DNA of 64,000 nucleotides, from assembly GCA_003223645.1 (NCBI GenBank), contig QHVT01000020.1:1-64000 (forward strand), in the 5' to 3' direction. The first letter of the stretch is position 1. Each line of letters starts with the position of its first letter. The notes beneath the pieces are model-generated. The model did no database searches and was not told the DNA's origin. It was given only the letters and a program-made list of their open reading frames with translations. Shown one piece after another: positions 27,047 to 34,099 of this stretch. A program made the translations under genes and the position numbers. Source of the DNA: Acidobacteriota bacterium. GTDB lineage: Bacteria; Acidobacteriota; Thermoanaerobaculia; Gp7-AA8.

Positions 27047-27646
27047 TCATTTCTTGCGCGAATACTCGATCATCATCGACTTGAACATCTTCCCGTCCGG
27101 ACCGGGCGCCCACATTTCGAAGTTCATGTGATCGTTGTCCGCCCAGGTGACCTTCTCCTCGATCGTCGTGTCCTTGCCGGTCATCGGATCGGCGAACGTC
27201 CCCTTGAACGTCATGGTGTTGCCGCTGCCGCCGCTGCCGGTGGACGTCATGATGCCGGTGCTCATGTTGTCCATCCACGTGCCGAAGTACTGCTTCTTGA
27301 CGTTGTCATAGCCGGTGTAGCCGAGGCCTTCGAACGGCATGCCCATGAAATCGCCTTTGAAGGTCTGCTGGACATAGCGGCCGCCGAGGATCCACTTGTC
27401 CTCCGACGAGCCCGTGCCGACGATCGGATCGGCGCCCGGCATCATCCACGACGTCACCTTCGTGTCCCACGTTCCGATCATGCTTTCGAGCGCCTTGTGC
27501 GCCGCGCCCGGCATGGCGGCCTTCATCATCGCTTCCATCATCGCCGGATCCATGTCCGGTTTCTTCGCGGCCGGCTTGTCCTGTGCGAACGCGCACACGG
27601 ACACGAGGACCAGAACCGCCATCGAGAGAACGAGCGTTTTCCGCAT
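27047..27646 (-). CDS. Secreted DUF1579 family protein
   Basis: A 199-residue protein with ribosome-binding site AAGGAGG and signal peptide (MRKTLVLSMAVLVLVSVCAFAQ). A Met/Lys-rich linker (KPDMDPAMMEAMMKAAMPG) precedes the DUF1579 core: LESMIGTWDTKV, GRYVQQTFKGDFMGMPFEGLGYTG, YFGTWMDNMSTG and MTFKGTF. The family has a lipocalin-like barrel of unknown role. A related paralogue is at 45071-45598. Confidence 0.85.
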   Translation of the reverse strand: MRKTLVLSMAVLVLVSVCAFAQDKPAAKKPDMDPAMMEAMMKAAMPGAAHKALESMIGTWDTKVTSWMMPGADPIVGTGSSEDKWILGGRYVQQTFKGDFMGMPFEGLGYTGYDNVKKQYFGTWMDNMSTGIMTSTGSGGSGNTMTFKGTFADPMTGKDTTIEEKVTWADNDHMNFEMWAPGPDGKMFKSMMIEYSRKK

Positions 27647-27674
27647 TGCTGCCTCCTTAATTTTTGAGGGTTGG

Positions 27675-27865
27675 TTGTCGGGGACATGCTATCGCGGTGT
27701 GGTGCGGGCTTTCCAGCCCGCCCCCCCGGGGCAGGTTGGAAAACCTGCCCTACACCAGGGTTGGTTGTTGTTGGTGGCATGCTATCGCGGTGTGGTGCGG
27801 GCTTTCCAGCCCGCCCCCCGGGGGCAGGTTGGAAAACCTGCCCTACACCAGGGTTGGTTGTTGGG
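27675..27865. repeat. Two tandem family B elements (B4, B5)
   Basis: A unit of about 93 bases that starts TGCTATCGCGGTGTGGTGCG and includes hairpins GCGGGCTTTCCAGCCCGC and GGCAGGTTGGAAAACCTGCC occurs twice in a row, almost identical. It looks like a recent tandem duplication including flanking sequence. Confidence 0.85.
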
Positions 27866-27887
27866 GGGAATGCTTGCAAATAGGCTC

Positions 27888-28082
27888 GAGCCCTCATCCG
27901 GCCTTCGGTCACCTTCTCCCCGCACGGAGGAGAGCGGGCGTCCCGCCCGCCCCCGGGAGGCGGGCAGGATGCCCGCTCTCCTCGGCGAGGGGTGAGAAGG
28001 GCAATCAAAGAGCGATCGATGTTCGTTGCCCCTCGCCCCGCTTGCGGGGAGAGGGTGGCGCGAAGCGCCGGGTGAGGGGCGG
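27888..28082. repeat. Family E element E2 with nested family F element F1
   Basis: Arms of family E (CCTCATCCGGCCTTCGG at left, CGAAGCGCCGGGTGAGG at right) enclose a family F palindrome at 27927-27985 (GAGAGCGGGCGTCCCGCCC and GGGCGGG-type arms ending CCGCTCTC). Together with B4 and B5 it fills the gene-free stretch 27647-28085. Confidence 0.8.
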
Positions 28083-28085
28083 TGC

Positions 28086-29708
28086 CTACGACGCGACCGC
28101 GCGCTTGAGCATCCGCGCGATCTCCTCGCGATCCCACGGGCGCGAGATCACGCAGGAGTTGATGCCGCCGACGCCCATGCTCAGCTTTCCGCTGTAGCCG
28201 CTCGCGACTTCGCATCCCGATTCCTGCACGAACTTCGCGCTGTGCACTTTCACGTCCGCGTGCAGTTCGCCTTCGGTGAGGGACATCGGGAAGAGCATCC
28301 CGCGGGCCATGCCCAAATGTTGGGCAGTCAGTTCCCAGCCGCCGCCGACGGACATGCCGTGGCCGAACGTTCCCTTGCGCGCGGTGAAGACGACGTCGGG
28401 GTGCAGCATCTCCAGCGCGTTCTCGATCTCCATCGGGTCGCCGGGAGTCGCGGTCGCGTGCATGTCCCACGTCGTGACGTCAATCGCCTGCAATTCTTCG
28501 AGCGCCGCCTTGATCGCGAGCTGCGGTCCGCCTTTCGACGGCGTGATGATGTGATGCGCATCCGACGACGCGCCGACGCCGACGATCTCCATGCCCACAG
28601 GTTGGAATCCGTGCGCCATCAACTCTTCCGCGTCGCCGACGATCCAGATGCACGAGCCGCCGGCGACGTGCGTTCCTTTGAGTCCGGTCATCGGACGTGA
28701 AACATCCGCGTCCGCGGAAAGAACGTTCGCGTTGTAGAACGCGGAGATCACCATCTCGTGCGGCGGAGGATCGGTCATGCCGATGACGACCGCGGTTGCT
28801 TCGCCGCGCTGGATCGCGTCGACGCCCATCTTCACCGCGATGCCGAACGACGCGCACGCGGCCACCGGCGCGTACGCCGGTCCGACGATCTTTCCGATCA
28901 TCGAAATCTGCGCGGCCGGAATGTTCGCGATGTTCCAGAGGAGGTTCGGCGACACCGCCGCCCACGGCTCTTCGGGACAACCCCATCGCCGGTTGAGCGC
29001 GCGAATCTTGCTCAGCTTCTGTCGAATGATCGACAACTTTGCCGATCCCGATCCTGATCCCGCGGAGGGCGGCACCGGCTCCGAGTGAATCTCCCGCGCC
29101 TCGGCGAGGTACGTCGTCAGCGCATCGCTCTTCGCCGCCCAATGCGCTTCCCACGGATATTTCGTTTCGATCCACTCTTCCGATCCGATCGAAAGCTCGG
29201 ACGGACTCCGCGGCGCATTCGGATCGACGTTCGTGCCGTCCTGATGCGCGCGCAACGCGGCGCAGCGCTCGGGCGCGGACCAGAATTCGTTCCATCGCCG
29301 CAGCGCGCGCTCGTAGCGCAGCGCTTCGTTCTGCGTGACGGTGATGTCGCCGATGCCGGTGCCGACGTAGACGTGACACTTCGTGCCGAGGGACTGGAGA
29401 TATTGCTCGATGCCGGGATTGTTCGCGAGAGACTGGATGAAGGCGCCGATCGCGTACTGCGCCATCGGCCCCATCTTTTCTCTCAGCTGCGCGTAGCGCG
29501 CGGGAGGAAATCGCTGATCGAACCAGTCGCGATACGTCTCGAAGTCGAACTCAGGATAGCCGACGAGAAAGTTCGACTGGCCATAGCCGGTGTAGGGCGA
29601 GAGCCAGGTGTCGGCCTGCTGCAGATTCCGGTCGAAAGTCTCGATATTCGGCGATTTAGGCGCGACGATGCCCCAGCCGAAGACGCCGATACGGCGGTGC
29701 TGCGTCAT
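28086..29708 (-). CDS. Stand-alone beta-ketoacyl synthase-like protein
   Basis: A 540-residue protein taken from the ATG at 29708 (MTQHRRIGVFGWGIVAPKSP); a longer frame adds 28 unlikely residues. It has the thiolase-fold catalytic set: Cys in PVAACASFGIAVKMG, His in HATATPGDPMEIENA and Lys/His in KGTFGHGMSVGG. It is longer than FabF (about 410) because of an insertion near residues 170-270 rich in charged residues and SAGSGSGSAK. No acyl carrier protein, ketoreductase or other polyketide/fatty-acid gene lies nearby, so it probably condenses acyl chains supplied from elsewhere, possibly for a specialised lipid. Confidence 0.8.
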   Translation of the reverse strand: MTQHRRIGVFGWGIVAPKSPNIETFDRNLQQADTWLSPYTGYGQSNFLVGYPEFDFETYRDWFDQRFPPARYAQLREKMGPMAQYAIGAFIQSLANNPGIEQYLQSLGTKCHVYVGTGIGDITVTQNEALRYERALRRWNEFWSAPERCAALRAHQDGTNVDPNAPRSPSELSIGSEEWIETKYPWEAHWAAKSDALTTYLAEAREIHSEPVPPSAGSGSGSAKLSIIRQKLSKIRALNRRWGCPEEPWAAVSPNLLWNIANIPAAQISMIGKIVGPAYAPVAACASFGIAVKMGVDAIQRGEATAVVIGMTDPPPHEMVISAFYNANVLSADADVSRPMTGLKGTHVAGGSCIWIVGDAEELMAHGFQPVGMEIVGVGASSDAHHIITPSKGGPQLAIKAALEELQAIDVTTWDMHATATPGDPMEIENALEMLHPDVVFTARKGTFGHGMSVGGGWELTAQHLGMARGMLFPMSLTEGELHADVKVHSAKFVQESGCEVASGYSGKLSMGVGGINSCVISRPWDREEIARMLKRAVAS

Positions 29709-29779
29709 TGCCCGGCATTGTACCGAAATTGCATTTGTCCTCCCGTCGCACAGAAAATCCCAGTTCTGGAGAGGTGCTC

Positions 29780-30073
29780 GTGAAGAAGGCAATAGTGGTT
29801 CTCACAGTGTTTGCGGTCATTTGCGGCGGGTGCAAAGGCCGCGAGGACGCGGCGGGCAATTCGACGGAAACGATTGCGCCGGCACAGCCGAAGCCGGCGT
29901 CGGCGTCCGACAACACGGACGCGATGACGCAGACGGTCGACGTGGAAGACGGACGCTCCGAAGCCGAAGGCGCGGGGCTCAACAACACGACGACCGCGAA
30001 GACGGGGACGACCGAGAATCCGACGACCACCGTACCGCCGCCGCCTCCTCCGACGACGACAACGAGGCATTGA
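29780..30073 (+). CDS. Small Thr/Pro-rich exported, probably lipidated protein
   Basis: A 97-residue protein from a GTG start with GGAGAG seven bases ahead. The N-terminus KKAIVVLTVFAVICGGCKG is a hydrophobic signal followed by a cysteine; the lipobox is imperfect because the -3 residue is Cys. The rest is low complexity (TETIAPAQPKPASASDN, then TTTVPPPPPPTTTT), as in surface-anchored spacers. Its stop overlaps the TTG start of the next gene (TTGA). No family recognised. Confidence 0.55.
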   Translation: MKKAIVVLTVFAVICGGCKGREDAAGNSTETIAPAQPKPASASDNTDAMTQTVDVEDGRSEAEGAGLNNTTTAKTGTTENPTTTVPPPPPPTTTTRH

Positions 30074-30804
30074 GCTCCGAACTCTACGAACCGCTACTCG
30101 AGCGCGATCTCGATGCGATCCCCGCGGCGGCGCGCGCGTTCGCGGAAGCGCATTCACTCGATGAGCTGTACGTCTCCGTGGCACGCTTCGCCGTCCTCGC
30201 GTACGCGCCGTCGATGCACGCGAAGCGCGCGGTGATGGCGTGCCGCGCCATTCACGAGTTGCGCGACAAAGAAGACTTTTTCGATTGGATCGTCGAATGC
30301 GCGCGCTACGCGGCGGAAAGCCGGCAGCCGTGGAGCGAGCCGCCGATCATTTCCGAGATCGAGCCGATCCCGCGCGAAGAACTGGAGCGCAACGCCGGCG
30401 ACGACGCACTGATGATGATCGACACCGCCTTCGCCCTGATCCCGATCCTCGGCGAGAAGGGCACGTCCGCCCTGCTGCGCATGCCGTTGATGGAGTTGGA
30501 AGGACCGCAGACGCGGACAAAATCAGCGATGGAGCCTCTCATCGATCGTGCGATCGAATCCCATGGTGCAATCGAAGACGTCACGTGCGTCTTAGCTTGT
30601 GGAGCGGCGGCCGCCCTCGGCCGCCGAAACGTTCCGGCGGCCGCCTCGGCCGCCGCTCCACCGCCCTACCACCTCGCACGCGATTTCGCGCAAACGCTCC
30701 TCGCCTACGCCCACCCTCCCGCGTATCGCCGCGATGAATTTCTCGCCGCGGTGAAGCACAATCTCGCGCATGGCGAAGATTTTTCGGCTTGGAGTCTTGC
30801 GTAG
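30070..30804 (+). CDS. Hypothetical helical protein with an embedded family D repeat
   Basis: A 244-residue frame. No ATG exists before the conserved-looking part; TTG at 30070 overlaps the previous stop and gives LSSELYEPLLERDLDAIPAA. The protein is mainly helical (YVSVARFAVLAYAPSMHAKRAV, FFDWIVECARYAAESRQPW) and no family is recognised. Residues about 177-198 (CGAAAALGRRNVPAAASAAA) are encoded entirely by the palindrome at 30598-30662, a family that is otherwise intergenic, so the repeat has inserted in frame. The downstream ending (DEFLAAVKHNLAHGEDFSAW) overlaps the start of the PBP4-type gene. Confidence 0.6.
   Translation: MSSELYEPLLERDLDAIPAAARAFAEAHSLDELYVSVARFAVLAYAPSMHAKRAVMACRAIHELRDKEDFFDWIVECARYAAESRQPWSEPPIISEIEPIPREELERNAGDDALMMIDTAFALIPILGEKGTSALLRMPLMELEGPQTRTKSAMEPLIDRAIESHGAIEDVTCVLACGAAAALGRRNVPAAASAAAPPPYHLARDFAQTLLAYAHPPAYRRDEFLAAVKHNLAHGEDFSAWSLA
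30598..30662. repeat. Family D palindromic element D3, inside a gene
   Basis: Arms GTGGAGCGGCGGCCGCC and GGCCGCCGCTCCAC. Its length keeps the host frame open. Compare D1 (6654) and D2 (21609), both intergenic. Confidence 0.85.
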
Positions 30805-32011
30805 AAGAGCAGAAAGCGGAACGCAGAAAGCAAAAAGTTTTCTGCGTTCTCATTTCTGTTTTCTGCTTTTTGCTTTCTGCTTTCTCCTCACGGCCTGTGC
30901 GTCGAGCGTCCAACTGACGTTCCCGCGCGATGGCAACTCATGGTTCGCGCTCGTCGAAGACGACAGCGGCCGCGTGCTCGCCTCGGTCAATGCCGACAAG
31001 CGAATGATCCCCGCGTCGAATCGCAAGCTCTTCGCCTCCGCGACGATCGCGAACTGTCTCGGCCTCGGCACGCAGCTCCACACGGAGATCCGCTTCGACG
31101 GCGACAATCTCGTCGTCGTCGGCGACGGCGATCCCTCCCTCGGCTCATGGCGCTATGAGCGCACCGAGGATTTCAATCGCGTCGCCGATTTGCTCGTGCA
31201 GCGCGGTGTCACCAGCGTGCACGACGTCATCGCCGACGTCTCGCACTTCGATCGCGTCACCATCCCCGGCAGCTGGAAGTACGGCAACCTCGGCAGCGAC
31301 TACGCCGCGCCGGTTGACGCGATCACGTGGGGCGAGAGCGAGATTCCGACCGATCGCGCGGTTCCCGATGCGGGCTTGCACGCCGCGACTGCGCTCGCCG
31401 ACGCGCTCGTGTCGCGCGGCATCGAAGTCACCGGCGTTCCGCGCGTGAACAGCGAGCGGCGCACGTGGGGCGAGAGAGTCGCCGACCTGCCATCGCCGTT
31501 CGTCGCGCAACTGCTCACGACCGTGCTGAAGAACAGTCACAACCTTTACGCGGAGATGCTGCTGAAACGCGCGGGCGACGGAACGTATCCGACTGCATTC
31601 GCGCTCGAGCGCGCATTCGCCACGCGCGAGGCACACGTCGCGAACAGCGACTTCAATTTTGTCGACGGCTCCGGCTTGTCGCCGGACGATCTCGTGAGTC
31701 CGAGGGCAATCGTCGCAATGTTGCGCTGGATGAACGATCCGATTCGCCGCGGCTTCTGGTGGTCGACGCTAGCGCAGCCCGCGAACGAAGGCACGCTGCG
31801 GCGGCGGCTGATCACGCTCGAACATCGCATGCGCGGCAAGACCGGAACGATCAACGGCGTGAACGCGCTCAGCGGCATCATCGAAATGCCGGGCGGTCAC
31901 TATCGATATTTCTCGATGGCCGCGAATCACGATCTCGACGGCGACGAGGCCGTGAAGATCATGGATTCGATGGTGGAGCAGATCGCCGGAACGTCTCCCC
32001 AAAAAAAGTGA
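30770..32011 (+). CDS. dacB: PBP4-type D-Ala-D-Ala carboxypeptidase (peptidase S13), lipoprotein
   Basis: A 413-residue protein. The active-site motifs of class C penicillin-binding proteins are present: SNRK (S-x-x-K) in MIPASNRKLFASA, S-H-N in KNSHNLYAEML, and K-T-G in MRGKTGTINGV. It trims or cleaves peptidoglycan cross-bridges in the periplasm. The export signal is FCFLLFAFCFLLTAC with a textbook lipobox (L-T-A-C), but that signal is encoded by the right arm of family A repeat A4. The start at 30770 overlaps the previous gene by 35 bases; no other good start precedes the signal. It is shorter than E. coli PBP4 and probably lacks much of the insertion domains. It is convergent with, and overlaps by 53 bases, the next gene. 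Confidence 0.87.
   Translation: MAKIFRLGVLRRRAESGTQKAKSFLRSHFCFLLFAFCFLLTACASSVQLTFPRDGNSWFALVEDDSGRVLASVNADKRMIPASNRKLFASATIANCLGLGTQLHTEIRFDGDNLVVVGDGDPSLGSWRYERTEDFNRVADLLVQRGVTSVHDVIADVSHFDRVTIPGSWKYGNLGSDYAAPVDAITWGESEIPTDRAVPDAGLHAATALADALVSRGIEVTGVPRVNSERRTWGERVADLPSPFVAQLLTTVLKNSHNLYAEMLLKRAGDGTYPTAFALERAFATREAHVANSDFNFVDGSGLSPDDLVSPRAIVAMLRWMNDPIRRGFWWSTLAQPANEGTLRRRLITLEHRMRGKTGTINGVNALSGIIEMPGGHYRYFSMAANHDLDGDEAVKIMDSMVEQIAGTSPQKK
30801..30889. repeat. Family A palindrome A4 at a gene junction
   Basis: Left arm AGAGCAGAAAGCGGAACGCAG, right arm TTTCTGCTTTTTGCTTTCTG. It begins at the stop codon of the upstream gene and its right arm encodes the hydrophobic core of the signal peptide of the PBP4-type gene. 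Confidence 0.85.
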
Positions 32012-33458
32012 GCGACTCGACGTCGCCGTCTTTCGTCAGATCGAACGCGACTTCTTCATCGACTTCGTCCAGCTCCGATTCGGCGGTGAAGATGTCGAAG
32101 TGGAAATGCTCGAGTGGAATCAGCAGGCGATTCCATTCGAGCACGAGCTGATCCTTCGCGCGCGTGATCTTCACGTCGCCGTAGGCCTTGTTCGAATACG
32201 TCCCGATGTAGGCGTCGAGCGGACGTGACGGCGTCGTGGCCGGCTTGCGCGCAGCCTTCCGATCCTGCTTCGCCTTCTCTTCTTTCTCGTCGGCCTTGCG
32301 ATCGACCATCAGGTAATACGCGTTCCAGTCGCGCGCCGGTTTGAGCGTGAGCATGTCGGCGAGCGCGTTGCGTAGCGCAACGAGGGCCATGCCGCGCCCG
32401 AGATTGGAGAGGATTACGAAGCCGGCCTGGCGGCGGGGGAGGAGATCGACGTGCGTGCGGAAGCCGTTGAGCGCGCCGGAGTGCGAGACGAGCAGCTCGC
32501 CGCGATAGTCCTGCACGTTCCACCCCATGGCGTATGCGAGCAGGTTCGTCTCCGGATGCGTGTCGCGCGTGAGGTTCTCGAGACGGATGACCGTGTTCGG
32601 CATTTTCGTTTCGGTGAGCAGCGCGGGATCGACGAGCTGCACGCCGTTGAACATGCCGTCGGCGAGCTGAAAGCGCAGCCAGTTTCCCATGTCGCGCGCC
32701 GACGACTTGACCGCTCCGCCCGCGCCGATCGTCGTCGTGTCGATCGGACGCTGCGCGGTGATGCGATCTTTTTTCCAGTCGTAGTGATAGCCGCTTGCGT
32801 GGTCGGCCGCGTTCCAATCGGCGTCGGACGTCACGGTGCGCGTCATCTGCAGCGGCGCGAAGATGCGGGTGCGCACGAAGTCGTCCCACGACATCCCTGA
32901 CGCGTGCGCAACGACTTCGCCCGCGGTGATGAACATGATGTTCTGGTACTGATACGACGTGCGGAACGGCTTCGTCAGCGCGACCTCGCCCATCGCGCGG
33001 ATCACCTGTTCGCGCGTGAGCGGCGTGTTGTCCCACAGCTCGTCGTGACGCGAGAGGCCGGTGCGATGCGACACGATGTCGCGGATCGTCACCATCTGAT
33101 CGGCGCACGGGTCGGAGAGTCGAAAGTATTCGAGGTGCTGCCGCACCGGATCGTCGAACGTCAGCTTCCCGTCGCTCGCCAGCATCGCCAGCGCCGCGGT
33201 CGTGAACGCTTTCGACGTCGACGCGATTTGAAAGAGCGTGTCGACGGTGACGGGCTGATTCGTGCTCAGGTCCTTCACGCCATACGCGGCGACGTAGACG
33301 ACGCGATCGTTTTTCACGATCGCCACCGCCGCGCCCGGAATCTGCCACGCCTTCATCGTCGCCAGCATCACGCGATCGACGGCCTTCGTGTCGACGGCAT
33401 TTTGCGCGAGCGCGGACAGAGCAAGAGCGAGGGAGACGACGTATGCAAGCGGACGCAT
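31959..33458 (-). CDS. Serine beta-lactamase-like hydrolase with C-terminal DUF3471-like domain
   Basis: A 499-residue protein from MRPLAYVVSLALALSALAQ (signal peptide). The beta-lactamase/esterase fold shows S-T-S-K in LFQIASTSKAFTTAA, Y-x-N in SYQYQNIMF and the later HSGALNGFRTHVDLLP. A Lys-rich linker (residues 390-420, DEKEEKAKQDRKAARK) leads to a C-terminal barrel (YIGTYSNKAYGDVKI) of the DUF3471 type. Such proteins are peptidases or esterases acting in the periplasm. Its upstream region on the minus strand is the 22-bp array at 33525-34052, which would be its leader or promoter region. Confidence 0.88.
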   Translation of the reverse strand: MRPLAYVVSLALALSALAQNAVDTKAVDRVMLATMKAWQIPGAAVAIVKNDRVVYVAAYGVKDLSTNQPVTVDTLFQIASTSKAFTTAALAMLASDGKLTFDDPVRQHLEYFRLSDPCADQMVTIRDIVSHRTGLSRHDELWDNTPLTREQVIRAMGEVALTKPFRTSYQYQNIMFITAGEVVAHASGMSWDDFVRTRIFAPLQMTRTVTSDADWNAADHASGYHYDWKKDRITAQRPIDTTTIGAGGAVKSSARDMGNWLRFQLADGMFNGVQLVDPALLTETKMPNTVIRLENLTRDTHPETNLLAYAMGWNVQDYRGELLVSHSGALNGFRTHVDLLPRRQAGFVILSNLGRGMALVALRNALADMLTLKPARDWNAYYLMVDRKADEKEEKAKQDRKAARKPATTPSRPLDAYIGTYSNKAYGDVKITRAKDQLVLEWNRLLIPLEHFHFDIFTAESELDEVDEEVAFDLTKDGDVESLTFFGETFRRSAPPSNP

Positions 33459-33524
33459 CGGTACGATTGTAAGCAAACCGCGGCCTCGCTCAGGCGTATT
33501 TACTTGCGTGTACAGACTGATCGC

Positions 33525-34052
33525 CGCTGCCATTTGCAAATGGACCGAGGGTCATTTCTTGAGCGATCGGCGTACGGCAGCGAAAGGACAACCGTTCATT
33601 TGTTCAAGAATCGTCGATCATTTACAAAAGGTCGGAGGATCACCTTTTAAAGGATCGCCGATCATTTCTAACAGGATGGCCGGCCATTTTCAGGACGAGG
33701 TTGGATCAGATCGTTCTGAGGAGGCGATCATTTCGCGATGTTCGGGCGATCACTTCAATATGATCCATGGTTCATTTCTTTTGGTCGCCCGATCCTTTTC
33801 AGGACGCAAGAGCGACCATTTCCGGAAAGTGCCGCCGGCATTTCGATCTGATGACCAGATCGCACTCATCTGATCAGCTCTTCGAAAGCGTGAGACGTAT
33901 CCCTCATATCTTTCTACAGGTTGCGTCAGATCGTTCTGATGAGGCGATCATTTCCTCATCATCGGGCGAGCACTTCGTCATGACCCGGCGATCCCTTTTT
34001 TCAGATCCATGGATCGCTTCTTTCTTGATCACTGATCATTTTGTGAACGCTT
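33525..34052. repeat. Array of 24 imperfect 22-bp units (iteron-like), rich in GATC
   Basis: Cut into 22-base units from 33525, the sequence keeps phase for 24 units with only one off-by-one shift (unit at 33789). The recurring half is GGCGATCATTTC (best at 33723 and 33943; GATC-type at 33613, 33635, 33657, 33745, 33987, 34009 and 34031); the other half of each unit is variable but often ends in GATC or GAT. I count about 22 GATC sites in 540 bases where two would be expected by chance. Units 9-12 (33701-33788) resemble units 19-23 (33921-34030), a higher-order repeat of ten units. It lies between a permease 3' end and a hydrolase 5' end. It is AT-richer than its surroundings and no continuous credible protein covers it. 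Confidence 0.85.
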
Positions 34053-34099
34053 CGGCGAAGGACTCGCCATCCTCGCGGCCGCCTGGAGCGCAGCGCTAC

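Noticed and set aside
27538-28470. 310-codon minus-strand frame across repeats E2, B4 and B5
   Set aside because: Its text (FQPAPGGRAGKPAPH repeated twice) is a translation of the palindromic repeats, joined to shadows of neighbouring genes.
33388-33873. 161-codon reading frame across the 22-bp array
   Set aside because: 22 is not a multiple of three, the frame changes its text each unit, there is no ribosome-binding site, and the composition is simply a translation of the repeats.
33525-34052. CRISPR array or TIGR-type guide array
   Set aside because: There are no near-identical repeats separated by unique spacers of fixed length; both halves of each 22-base unit vary, and no cas or tas gene is in the window.
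33525-34052. Chromosomal replication origin, because of GATC density
   Set aside because: No DnaA boxes, no dnaA, dnaN or gidA genes, and no evidence that this lineage uses Dam/SeqA control.
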